Positions 54,263-62,978 of a stretch of 64,000 nucleotides of DNA are shown one piece after another. The notes beneath the pieces are model-generated. The model did no database searches and had not been told where the DNA came from. It saw nothing but the letters and a program-made list of their open reading frames with translations. The stretch comes from Halocatena marina (GTDB lineage: Archaea; Halobacteriota; Halobacteria; Halobacteriales; Haloarculaceae). The stretch's first letter is position 1. The number at the start of each line of letters is the position of its first letter. The translations under genes were made by a program, and so were the position numbers. The DNA lies in contig NZ_JALLPK010000001.1 of NCBI RefSeq assembly GCF_023276375.1, forward strand, positions 2,046,001-2,110,000. Direction: 5' to 3'.

Positions 54263-54553
54263 AATCCACCTTTTTCTATTCAGGTGTGCTTTGAGCACAA
54301 CTCGGCGAGACGGTCGCCGTCGCTGGGACGCCCCACACTCACTTGCTGCGCTTGAGTGAACGCGAAAAATCACCTGTGGAATCAGAGCGTGCTTTACTGC
54401 GTCCACGAGGTGTCCGTCGTTTGAAAGTGATTGAACAGCGATTAAATGAGAACTTCTGGAACGGCTGGCGATAATAGGTGTGCTAAATAAATCAGCAAGT
54501 GAATAAATAGAATCGCTCGACCTGTCGAGAGTGGGGGGCTCGCTCTCCGATTT

Positions 54554-56776
54554 CTACTGGAATCCGATGCGTCCGCCTTGTTGTTGCTCGACCATATCCC
54601 GGCCACCGCGGAAGCGGTCTTCGATCTGTTCGTAGTAGCTCCGAATTTCGTCGGTGATGGTCGGACGGACCGCTTCCATCGCTTGACGGAAGTGGCGCAT
54701 CTCCACCTCTTCGTTCTCCGGATCGTCACGGAGTGCTTCGATGGCGGACTCCCGGCAGATGCTCTGGATATCACTCCCGACGTAGCCGTTCGTCAGCTCT
54801 GCGAGCTCACGAAGGCTCACATCGGGTGCGAGTGGCGTGTCCGCAGTGTGGATTTGGAAGATCTGTTTGCGGCCCTCAAGTTCGGGTTCGCCGATGTAGA
54901 CGAGTCGATCGAACCGTCCAGAGCGGATGAGTGCGGGATCGATCATGTCCGGGCGGTTCGTTGCACCGATGACCATCACGTTCTCCATCTCCTCCAACCC
55001 ATCCAGTTCGGTCAGTAGCTGATTGACCACGCGTTCGGAGACGTTGCTCCCCACGTCACCGCCCCGGTTGGGAGCGAGGCTGTCGAGCTCGTCGAAGAAG
55101 ATGACCGTGGGAGAGACCTGCCGTCCCTTGCGGAACGTCTGCCGGATGGCTTTCTCGGATTCACCAACCCACTTCGAGAGCAGTTGTGGCCCGCGAACAC
55201 TGATGAAGTTGGCGTTCGTCTCGTTGGCCACTGCCTTGGCCATGAGCGTCTTTCCGGTCCCCGGTGGACCATACAGAAGGACGCCCGAGGGAGGCGTGAT
55301 TCCGAGACGTTCGAACCGTTCCGGGCTGTTCATCGGCCACTCAATTGACTCTTGGACTTGCCCTTTCGGCTCGTTCAAACCGCCTACGTCATCCCACGTA
55401 ACTTTCGGAAGTTCGACGAGGACCTCGCGCATCGCGCTCGGGTCGACTTCGTTCAGCGCACCACGGAAGTCACCACGTTTGATGATCATCCGATCGATGA
55501 GGCTCGGCGGGATGTCTTCCTCATCGAGGTCGATCTCTGGTAGATACCGCCGGAGTGCCTTCATCGCTGCTTCTTTCGTCAGCGATTCGATGTCAGCACC
55601 GACGAATCCGTGGGTTTCGTCCGCGAGCCTCCCGAGATTCACGTCATCAGAGAGCGGCATCCCCCGCGTGTGGATCTGTAAGATCTCCTCGCGGCCCGTC
55701 TCGTCGGGAACGCCAATTTCGATTTCCCTGTCAAAGCGGCCGGGACGCCGCAGTGCAGGATCAACGCTGTCGACGCGGTTGGTCGCGCCGATGACGATGA
55801 CTTGCCCACGCGATTCGAGGCCGTCCATCATCGTCAGCAACTGAGCGACGACGCGTCGTTCGACTTCGCCGGTTACGTCCTCTCGCTTCGGTGCGATGGA
55901 GTCGAGTTCATCAATGAAGATGATAGCCGGGGACTCCTCACTCGCATCCTCGAAGATTTCGCGCAGTTGTTGCTCGGATTCGCCGTAGTATTTCGAGATG
56001 ATCTCCGGACCGGCAATGGAGAAGAAACTCGCGCTTGTCTCGTTTGCGACTGCCTTTGCAAGCAGCGTCTTTCCGGTACCTGGTGGTCCGTGCAAGAGAA
56101 CACCCTGTGGCGGCTCGATACCGAGCTTCTTGAAGATCTGCGGGTGCTTCATTGGCAGCTCGACCATCTCACGGACGCGCTGAATTTCGTTTTTGAGGCC
56201 GCCAATGTCTTCGTAGGTGATGCCAGCGCCTCGGCTCTCGAATCCCGAGATCGGCTCTTCACGGAGTTCGACGTCCGTGTCCTCGGTGATGAGCACGACA
56301 TCTTCCGGGTCAGTTTCGACCGCAATGAGCGGAATCGCCTGCCCTGGCGATCGCATGAATGGATGATTCGTGCTCGACATCACTGGGACGATGTCGCGCT
56401 GCGCGACCGGACGCTTCAGAATCTGCCGTTTCACCATCCCGGCTGCGTCACTGCCAAACTGTACACTCGCTTCCTCCGGTGGTGCAAGCACCAATTTCTC
56501 TGCTTTCTTTGCCTCCGCTTTCCTGATTTTGACGCGTTCACCGATGCCTACGTCCGCATTCTGACGAGTGAACCCATCGATACGTACTGTATCTGTGTTC
56601 CAATCCTGCCGGTCGGCACGCCATACCTTGGCCGCAGTCGTGTCACTGCCCTCTATTTCGATAATATCGCCCGGGCTGAGCTTCAAGTGAAGAAGCGTGT
56701 CCGGGTCGAGACGAGCGATCCCACGCCCCGAATCATTCGGGTACGCCTTTGCCACCTCCAATTGGACTTCATTCAT
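54554..56776 (-). CDS. cdc48: CDC48/VCP-type AAA+ ATPase
   Basis: A 740-residue protein. The N-domain (double-psi barrel, [20 protein letters not shown]) is followed by two AAA domains. D1: Walker [14 protein letters not shown], Walker [16 protein letters not shown], sensor/arginine-finger [18 protein letters not shown]2: Walker [14 protein letters not shown], Walker [16 protein letters not shown], then [15 protein letters not shown]. It unfolds substrates and feeds the proteasome. Haloarchaea often carry more than one copy; only this one is in view. Upstream on this strand are degenerate repeats shared with the larC spacer. Confidence 0.96.
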   Translation of the reverse strand: MNEVQLEVAKAYPNDSGRGIARLDPDTLLHLKLSPGDIIEIEGSDTTAAKVWRADRQDWNTDTVRIDGFTRQNADVGIGERVKIRKAEAKKAEKLVLAPPEEASVQFGSDAAGMVKRQILKRPVAQRDIVPVMSSTNHPFMRSPGQAIPLIAVETDPEDVVLITEDTDVELREEPISGFESRGAGITYEDIGGLKNEIQRVREMVELPMKHPQIFKKLGIEPPQGVLLHGPPGTGKTLLAKAVANETSASFFSIAGPEIISKYYGESEQQLREIFEDASEESPAIIFIDELDSIAPKREDVTGEVERRVVAQLLTMMDGLESRGQVIVIGATNRVDSVDPALRRPGRFDREIEIGVPDETGREEILQIHTRGMPLSDDVNLGRLADETHGFVGADIESLTKEAAMKALRRYLPEIDLDEEDIPPSLIDRMIIKRGDFRGALNEVDPSAMREVLVELPKVTWDDVGGLNEPKGQVQESIEWPMNSPERFERLGITPPSGVLLYGPPGTGKTLMAKAVANETNANFISVRGPQLLSKWVGESEKAIRQTFRKGRQVSPTVIFFDELDSLAPNRGGDVGSNVSERVVNQLLTELDGLEEMENVMVIGATNRPDMIDPALIRSGRFDRLVYIGEPELEGRKQIFQIHTADTPLAPDVSLRELAELTNGYVGSDIQSICRESAIEALRDDPENEEVEMRHFRQAMEAVRPTITDEIRSYYEQIEDRFRGGRDMVEQQQGGRIGFQ

Positions 56777-56911
56777 GGTACTGCGTGGTTAGTAGAAATC
56801 GGCACCCCTGGGTGATAGCCCTTTTGCTCGCGTCAGACGATTTGATCGCGTCGAATTCATATGAATTCGAGTATGTCAGGATGACACACACCTGTGTTGA
56901 TGTACATAATC

Positions 56912-56990
56912 TGATCTAACTCATCACACCCTGAGTCAACTCATCGTATCTTGATTCAGCCATCCACAGTCTGATCTGCCCATCTCTTTC
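56912..56990. repeat. Degenerate 20-base tandem repeats in the cdc48-larC spacer
   Basis: Four units of 19-20 bases each start with TGA: TGATCTAACTCATCACACCC, TGAGTCAACTCATCGTATCT, TGATTCAGCCATCCACAGTC, and TGATCTGCCCATCTCTTTC. They share TGA-TC and CATC cores. They could be protein-binding sites, or a decayed repeat. Confidence 0.6.
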
Positions 56991-57204
56991 TGACAGAACC
57001 GAAGATCACCATATGGAAATGGTAATGGTTTGATATAACCCAATCAGATACGGCTCTGCTCTACTCCATTCCCTTCGATTGTACTTTTTAAAGAGTGTTT
57101 AGTACCATCTATTATACAGTTGGAACGCGGCGGTACGGTTGGATACCAGCTATACACTGATCGATGGCGACACGGTTTTTCGCACCGCCACCCGATCTCC
57201 GAAT

Positions 57205-58542
57205 ATGAAGACGCTGGCGTTCGACGGACGAATGGGTGCGAGCGGAGATATGATTCTCGGGGCGTTACTCGCCGCCGGAGCCACAACCGATGCACTCGCT
57301 CCCGTGGTGGACACACTCGATGTCGACTACGATGTGGACACCGAGATGAAAAACGGTATCAGCGCAACCCGTGTCGTCGTCCGGCTCACCGACGTAAATA
57401 ATTCAGATCATTCTCACGACCACAGCCACGACCACGATCATTCTCACGACCACAGCCACGACCACGATCATTCTCACGACCACAGTCACGACCACGACCA
57501 TTCTCACGACCACAGTCACGACCACGACCATTCCCACGACCATGCCGAAGGGAGTGGACCGCTTCGATCGTACACCGAAGTTCTCGAGATAGTCGAATCG
57601 ATGGAACTTCCAGCAGCCATCGAGCAGGATGCGAAGGCAGTTTTTCGTCTCCTGGGAGAGGCAGAGGCCTCAGTTCACGGCACTGCCCTCGATGAAACAC
57701 ATTTTCACGAGGTCGGGGCAGACGATGCCATTGCTGACGTTGTCGGTGCGTGTCTATTGTTCGATGATCTTGGGGTGGACCAGATCGTCACGACGCCGCT
57801 TGCGACGGGCGGAGGAGAGGCTTCGATGAGTCACGGAACGTATCCCGTTCCCACACCGGCGGTGACTAACATCGCTGCTGAGGCCGAGTGGGAAGTTCGA
57901 GGCGGTCCTGTTGGGGCCGAGCTACTTACGCCCACGGGCGCAGCCATTCTCGCTTACTTTGCGGACGGAAACGAAACGCTCCCAACACTCCGTATCGATC
58001 GATCGGGTTACGGTGCCGGAGGCTACGATTTCCCAGAGCATCCAAACGTCCTCCGGTCGATCGTCGGACAATCGCGCGGAGGATTGGTTCGAGACGACAT
58101 TCAGGTGCTCGAAACAAATCTCGACGACGTCACGCCCGAAGTACTTGGTGGGCTTCACGACACCCTGACGGAGGCTGGTGCAAGAGATGTCTCGATCCTT
58201 CCAGTGACGATGAAAAAATCTCGACCCGGTCACCTCGTAAAGGTCATTGTCAAGCCTGAGGACGCACAACGGGTCGCTCAACGACTGGCCGAAGAGACGG
58301 GCACACTCGGCATTCGTAAAACGAGTGTCGAACACCGCTTTATCGCTCAGCGAGAGTTCGAGACGGTGTCGCTGAAAATCGATGGCGACTCGTATGATGT
58401 GCGGGTTAAGCTCGCGCGGGACACAGACGACAACGTGTACGATGTGAGTGCAGAGTACGACGATGCCGCGGTAGTAGCAGCCAAGACAGGACGACCGACA
58501 CGAGAGATACTGCGCCGGGCAGAAAACGCAATCGACCAATAG
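57205..58542 (+). CDS. larC: LarC nickel-insertion protein with His/Asp repeat
   Basis: A 445-residue protein. It starts TLAFDGRMGASGDMILGALLAAG, the LarC family N-terminus. Residues about 67-115 are a His/Ser/Asp run made of HSHDHSHDHD decapeptides. DETHFHEVGADDAIADVVG and THGGGGEASMSHGTYPVP-like residues follow (TPLATGGGEASMSHG). The C-terminal part has QVLETNLDDVTPEVLGG and PGHLVKVIVKPED. LarC installs nickel in the lactate racemase cofactor. In Lactobacillus the two parts are joined by programmed frameshift; here they form one frame. The start at 57205 fits the family. Confidence 0.92.
   Translation: MKTLAFDGRMGASGDMILGALLAAGATTDALAPVVDTLDVDYDVDTEMKNGISATRVVVRLTDVNNSDHSHDHSHDHDHSHDHSHDHDHSHDHSHDHDHSHDHSHDHDHSHDHAEGSGPLRSYTEVLEIVESMELPAAIEQDAKAVFRLLGEAEASVHGTALDETHFHEVGADDAIADVVGACLLFDDLGVDQIVTTPLATGGGEASMSHGTYPVPTPAVTNIAAEAEWEVRGGPVGAELLTPTGAAILAYFADGNETLPTLRIDRSGYGAGGYDFPEHPNVLRSIVGQSRGGLVRDDIQVLETNLDDVTPEVLGGLHDTLTEAGARDVSILPVTMKKSRPGHLVKVIVKPEDAQRVAQRLAEETGTLGIRKTSVEHRFIAQREFETVSLKIDGDSYDVRVKLARDTDDNVYDVSAEYDDAAVVAAKTGRPTREILRRAENAIDQ
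57409..57543 (+). repeat. Tandem 30-base repeats coding HSHDHSHDHD
   Basis: Four full units start at 57409, 57439, 57469 and 57499 and a partial one at 57529. The last two differ by silent C/T changes, so the array grew and then drifted under selection for protein sequence. Confidence 0.95.
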
Positions 58543-58561
58543 ACGTCGTCGCTGTCTTTTC

Positions 58562-59056
58562 TCAGCCGGTTGTGTCTATCTGGTATGTGTCCTTTATAGA
58601 ACGTGTGTAGAGTTCGATGATGTTGTCTTCGGTGTCCTTGAAGTACAATGATCGGGAAGGGATATGTTCACGCTCACGTACTGTCGTCGAGAGACCCGAC
58701 TGTTCGATTTGCTCGCGGGCGGTTTCGAAATCAGCGTCGTCCACATCAAGAGCGAAGTGCACGTGTTCGCCACCTTCGTCGTAGAGAGCAGTCGCTGGCC
58801 ACGACGAGACGGGTTGTTCTTTCTGTTTCAGGTCGGATGTAGTGAAATCTCGGGGGAGCCAGAGTCCGAGTCGGGTGTTGCCACCAACGTATAGCCATGT
58901 CGCCCAGACGGTGCCCTCATCAGTCACATCGGCCTCTGGATCGTTCCACTGTTCGAGAATTGGAAATCCGAGTGTTTCTGACCAAAACTCGACCGCTCGG
59001 TCCATCTCTTCTACTTCGAGGACGAGTTCCGAAACGCCGTTAACGGGCAGATCCAT
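58562..59056 (-). CDS. VOC/glyoxalase family protein
   Basis: A 164-residue protein with the VOC fold: VSELVLEVEEMDRAVEFWSETLGFPILEQW, HVHFALDVDDADFETAREQI and SRSLYFKDTEDNIIELYT. The His and Glu at the paired metal positions are present in HVHFAL and IIELYT. These proteins act as glyoxalases, dioxygenases or resistance proteins; the substrate is not clear. Length is typical. It is convergent with larC, with stops 19 bases apart. Confidence 0.85.
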   Translation of the reverse strand: MDLPVNGVSELVLEVEEMDRAVEFWSETLGFPILEQWNDPEADVTDEGTVWATWLYVGGNTRLGLWLPRDFTTSDLKQKEQPVSSWPATALYDEGGEHVHFALDVDDADFETAREQIEQSGLSTTVREREHIPSRSLYFKDTEDNIIELYTRSIKDTYQIDTTG

Positions 59057-59193
59057 AGATATTCATTCGAATTTGATCAAGTTAATGCTACGGCACTCGG
59101 CTTTGGATAATTACTTTCACGCACATAATTCTGTAAATATCGTTCGTTGGCTATGAGGATTGGTGTCGTCGAGACAAAATAGCAACAGCAAGA

Positions 59194-59922
59194 TTATTTT
59201 CGGTGCTCTTCGAGTGCTTCTTCGACGCTTAGGTCGCCGAGTGCGACCCGTCGCGCGAGGTCTTCATCGATCGTGCGGTCACCACCGCTTTGCTTACGGG
59301 ATCGTTCTTTGATCATCCGGATTTCGCCGGTCGTCGGTTCGATGTCTCGGCTTTCGATGTGTTCGCCTTCTATTCGAGCGATGTTGACAGCGGCGAGTAC
59401 GTCGCCCATCCCGCGCGCGCCGGTTCCGAGATACGGTGTCGTTCCCGTTTCATCGACGAGTTCGACAGGGACGTCGGGAAGTTCGTCGATGATGCGCGCT
59501 CCCTTCAAGCGTGCACCGTCACCGATACGGACAATAGGATCAACCGCTCCTTCAATCTCGTCTCGGATCGTATCGGCAGCATCGGCAATGGGAACGTGAA
59601 ATGCAGCCACGATCGTCTCTCCCGAGAAAACAGCAATCCCCGGTCGATCACCGGGATCAATTCCGATGACTGTTCTACCATCGCCACGAAGCAGTGCGAG
59701 GGCTCTCTCGACAGCCGATCGAGGATCGTCCGCGTCGATTTGAACAACCTCAATGCCAATCTGAGACGGAGAAATTTCGTCATCGGAACCAGTGATGAGC
59801 AACTCGGCTGTGTCTGGGATGGCTTCGTCGGGCTCGCGCGTGGTGAACTGCACCCCCCGATCTCGGAGCTCGTTCACCACGCCGTGATATATTTCGAAGT
59901 CCGTGGTGGCAACGACAATCAC
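59194..59922 (-). CDS. Conserved archaeal protein with RNase H-like motif
   Basis: A 242-residue protein. The N-terminal third is a small Rossmann-like domain (IVVATTDFEIYHGVVNELRDRGVQF). From about residue 84, TVIGIDPGDRPGIAVFSGETIVAAF matches the first strand of RNase H/RuvC-fold proteins (GIDPGxxxG). The C-terminus is helical with a YLGTGARGMGDVLAAVNIAR segment. I think of DUF460-like or related nucleases, but cannot name the family. Whether it cuts nucleic acid is unproven. Confidence 0.7.
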   Translation of the reverse strand: MIVVATTDFEIYHGVVNELRDRGVQFTTREPDEAIPDTAELLITGSDDEISPSQIGIEVVQIDADDPRSAVERALALLRGDGRTVIGIDPGDRPGIAVFSGETIVAAFHVPIADAADTIRDEIEGAVDPIVRIGDGARLKGARIIDELPDVPVELVDETGTTPYLGTGARGMGDVLAAVNIARIEGEHIESRDIEPTTGEIRMIKERSRKQSGGDRTIDEDLARRVALGDLSVEEALEEHRK

Positions 59923-60128
59923 ACTCTCCTACACCCGTCGTGTGGTTAAACAGTTACTGGCGGATGATAAATTTCATCGGTGTGTGGTTATCGGAATAGA
60001 TGTAGATAGAGACACGAGAGTGAACACAGCCACGGATGAAGGCGTTCATTGATTATCGATTGAGCGACGTGAATTGTGAGATCAGGAACGCATTCGCAAC
60101 TAGTTTTTCTTCGTCGATCGCATATGCA

Positions 60129-60383
60129 ATGAGAAACATGACTGGCTCTCGAACGGCAATTGCGGTGGTCGGACTCATCGGAAGCCTTCTCATCAGTGTT
60201 CTTCTCTGGTGGTATTTCGACAGCTTCGTGTTTTTCCTGTTCGTGCCATTCGTCCCGTTTTTATTCCGAGGATCAAAGTCAGAAGAGCCGCTCTATTACT
60301 GTCCGTCCTGTGGATTTCAGACAAAAAATACCGCATACGGATACTGTCCGCGAGACGGAACGAAACTAGAAGCAGAAAAATAG
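60129..60383 (+). CDS. Small membrane protein with zinc ribbon
   Basis: An 84-residue protein: one or two membrane helices (AIAVVGLIGSLLISVLLWWYF and FVFFLFVPFVPFLF), then a cytosolic zinc ribbon YYCPSCGFQTKN-TAYGYCPRDGTKL with a CPxC pair and a single later Cys. The ATG at 60129, or another one at 60138, starts the compact family form; an in-frame reading to 60036 is less likely. Function unknown. Confidence 0.7.
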   Translation: MRNMTGSRTAIAVVGLIGSLLISVLLWWYFDSFVFFLFVPFVPFLFRGSKSEEPLYYCPSCGFQTKNTAYGYCPRDGTKLEAEK

Positions 60384-60507
60384 CCGTGAGAATGTAGCCG
60401 TTTGCCCAGATTCAATAGCTACTGTGGAGTATGCGCTACCGGTCAGCCCCGAGTTGCAATAGATGAATATGGTATATCGACAGTAATGTGGAGACCAACA
60501 GTGATAC

Positions 60508-61251
60508 TCACAGTTTCTCGACGGCAACCAGCCCCTCTTCAGTGATTCGGAATCGGGCGTTTTCACCAGTGGCTTTCGACCGATGCTTTTCGAGGGTTGC
60601 CCGCCGGTTTCCGGCACGGAACCGTTCGAGGCGGAGAACAGTGCCCGACCAGTGCATGAGAGTGTGACCACCGAGCGGGCGTGCCTGTTCCGTATCGGGA
60701 TCGGTGAAGACCTGATTGGTAACGATCACTGCGAGTTCGTACCGGCGTGCGAGCGAAAGAAGATGCGTAACCTGACGGGTAACCGCCCGGAGCGCGTCGC
60801 CTTCATCACGCTCTGCACGCTCTAATCGGTAGAAACCAGTCGCGCTGTCGAGCACCACGAGATCGACCGTCGTGGCAACCTCCGATGCGTCTCTGACCGC
60901 TTCCTCCTGTTCTTGGAAATCGAGGGCTTCGCTAGTGATGACCCTCGAAGCGAGCTCGTCGAGATCTGCATCGGTTTCGTTCGGAGTGTCACCTTTGCTC
61001 CCACTTTCAGCATCTCTCTCGTCCGTGAGACGTGACTGTGCCATCTGTTCGAAACGATCGATTGACAGCCCCTCTGTATCGATATAGAGGACACTTCCAC
61101 CTTCGGCGACCGTCTCGACGGTTGCCGCGAGCGCGAGGTTCGTCTTTCCCGAAGCCGGTGGACCGTACAGCTGTGTTACCGTGCCGCGGTCGAATCCACC
61201 GCCAAGCAGAGTGTCGATTGGTGGGCAACCGGTCGTGATAGGGACGCTCAC
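60508..61251 (-). CDS. radB: RadB recombination protein
   Basis: A 247-residue RecA-fold protein without the N-terminal HhH domain of RadA. Residues about 9-12 give PPIDTLLGGGFDRG, Walker A is GPPASGKTNL (about residue 30), and Walker B is LVVLDSATGFYRL. QVFTDPDTEQARPLGGHTLMHWSGTVLRLER closes the domain. It assists RadA in homologous recombination. The start at GTG 61251 (VSVPITTGCPP) is chosen because an in-frame Met at 61308 adds residues outside the family. Confidence 0.92.
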   Translation of the reverse strand: MSVPITTGCPPIDTLLGGGFDRGTVTQLYGPPASGKTNLALAATVETVAEGGSVLYIDTEGLSIDRFEQMAQSRLTDERDAESGSKGDTPNETDADLDELASRVITSEALDFQEQEEAVRDASEVATTVDLVVLDSATGFYRLERAERDEGDALRAVTRQVTHLLSLARRYELAVIVTNQVFTDPDTEQARPLGGHTLMHWSGTVLRLERFRAGNRRATLEKHRSKATGENARFRITEEGLVAVEKL

Positions 61252-61376
61252 AGACGAACTACGCACGTTTGGATGAAAACACCCCCGATCCCGCCTCAAT
61301 CCAATCACATCGTTTTATTTCATTCTGTGCTCCGTCGGTCGTCACCCTTTTGCCCGGCTCGTTGCTCGGATTCACC

Positions 61377-62081
61377 ATGCCGAATTCGCGCGAGGACCTA
61401 GCGCGGCGGATGTCCGGAGAGGTCGTGCTCAGCGATGATCCCGGAGCAACCCTCCGGAAGTGGCGCGACGATTTTGATATCTCTCAGACCACGCTCGCAG
61501 AGCAACTGGACGTGTCTCCGTCCGTCGTTTCAGATTACGAAAGTGGACGGCGACAAAGCCCCGGAATTGCCGTTGTCCGGCGTATTATCGAAGCATTACT
61601 CGATGTCGATGAGACACGCGGCGGTGAGCACGTTCGACAGTATACACGGGTGCTCTCTGCTGGATTCGAGAGCGATGTCGTGCACGACCTACAAGAGTAT
61701 TCGACACCGGTCTCGATTGAACGGTTCCACAGTGCCATCAATGGACAGGAGATAGTGTCCGGAAGGCAGCATTCGATTGCCGGACACACGGTTATCAACT
61801 CTATCGAAGCAATTACTCGCCTCTCAAGCGAGGAGTTCTATCGACTCTATGGTCAGTCGACGAACCGAGCGCTCGTGTTTACCGACGTTACACGAGGAGA
61901 ATCGCCGCTCGTCGCTCTTCGCGTCGTTACACCCACACCGACTGCCGTCGTTCTCCATGGACTGAACGGCGATGATCTCTGGGAACACGCATCCGCGCTT
62001 GCCAACGTAGACGGCTACTCACTGGCAACGACTGAACTCGAACTGGATAAAATGCTCGAAAAACTCAGAAGCATATCATGA
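61377..62081 (+). CDS. XRE-family HTH regulator (COG1709 type)
   Basis: A 234-residue protein. The HTH is at residues about 22-70: GATLRKWRDDFDISQTTLAEQLDVSPSVVSDYESGRRQSPG. The remaining part has strands similar to archaeal members of this family (NRALVFTDVTRGESPLVALRVVTPTPTAVVLHG). It is divergent from radB with a 125-base spacer. The start at 61377 (MPNSREDLARRMSGE) fits the family better than 61269. Confidence 0.88.
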   Translation: MPNSREDLARRMSGEVVLSDDPGATLRKWRDDFDISQTTLAEQLDVSPSVVSDYESGRRQSPGIAVVRRIIEALLDVDETRGGEHVRQYTRVLSAGFESDVVHDLQEYSTPVSIERFHSAINGQEIVSGRQHSIAGHTVINSIEAITRLSSEEFYRLYGQSTNRALVFTDVTRGESPLVALRVVTPTPTAVVLHGLNGDDLWEHASALANVDGYSLATTELELDKMLEKLRSIS

Positions 62082-62237
62082 AATAGAAAAAATAAAACAA
62101 GGCAGACAATATGCTGTAGCTTTGGATATTTACGGTGATAACAGATGAAGTGCAGTCGGATCGGATACGAACTCTCTCATCCATAGACAGAACGATAACA
62201 GGTAGGATTTAACATCTCGTGTGGTTTTACCCATATC

Positions 62238-62978
62238 ATGAATCCTATCGATGAGGTACACATCGCGCCGTTGGGATACGAGTACGATCGTATTCTCGGG
62301 CCAGCGCGGCGGTACGATATCGACATCATCTATCTCCTCGAACACGACGAATCGTCCGAGACGAAGCCAGACTACCACGAAAAACTAAAAGGCGTACTCG
62401 CGGATGAAGGGATCGAGGTTCGTTCTCGAACAGTCAATCTACTCGACATCTACGACGTACTGGGGATCGTCACGACGGTTGTCTCAGAGCACAGCGATGA
62501 CATCGTTCGCGTGAACGTCGCCAGTGGATCAAAGCTTTCGGCGGTCGGCGCAACCATCGCCTGTATGGCAACTGATGCGACCGCGTATTATGTTCATCCG
62601 GAAGGATACGCCCACGCAGATCGGAATGAGCGCCAAAGCTACGGTTACGTAGACGATGAAGTGCTCCCGTCCTATCCCATCGAATCACCAACTGCCGATC
62701 AGGTCGCAGCGATGGACTTCCTTGACTCCTCAACAACTGACATCTATACTCCAAAGAAAAAAGATATTATTGAGTACGCTGAAAACGAAGAGCTCTCGTT
62801 TATTTCGGATAATCAACCAGCAAACGACAAAGCGAAATTCGCGCTACTCAACGCGAATATCATCGACCCACTCGAAGAAAACGGGTATGTTGAAGTACAA
62901 AAAGTCGGTCGACAGAAACAGGTCACGCTCACACCAACCGGGCAAAATGCACTGCGTGCGTTCCGGCACAAACTATAA
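62238..62978 (+). CDS. HFX_2341/DUF6293-family regulator, CARF-like
   Basis: A 246-residue protein. The N-terminal half looks like a CARF-type Rossmann domain: EVHIAPLGYEYDRILGPARRYDIDIIYLLEH, then DIVRVNVASGSKLSAVGATIACMAT. The C-terminal half is a winged helix (AKFALLNANIIDPLEENGYVEVQKVGRQKQVTLTPTGQNALRAF). I recall HFX_2341 as the named haloarchaeal example of DUF6293. CARF domains bind cyclic oligonucleotides or other ligands; here no CRISPR or cas gene is near. The ATG at 62238 lies behind a short AT-rich spacer. Confidence 0.8.
   Translation: MNPIDEVHIAPLGYEYDRILGPARRYDIDIIYLLEHDESSETKPDYHEKLKGVLADEGIEVRSRTVNLLDIYDVLGIVTTVVSEHSDDIVRVNVASGSKLSAVGATIACMATDATAYYVHPEGYAHADRNERQSYGYVDDEVLPSYPIESPTADQVAAMDFLDSSTTDIYTPKKKDIIEYAENEELSFISDNQPANDKAKFALLNANIIDPLEENGYVEVQKVGRQKQVTLTPTGQNALRAFRHKL

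Noticed and set aside
55802-56815. A 337-codon plus-strand frame across cdc48
   Set aside because: Exact antisense of the D1 and N domains of CDC48, with no start signals of its own.
57409-57543. Considered as a CRISPR array
   Set aside because: Units are directly adjacent without spacers, stay in frame and code His/Asp, so this is a coding tandem repeat.
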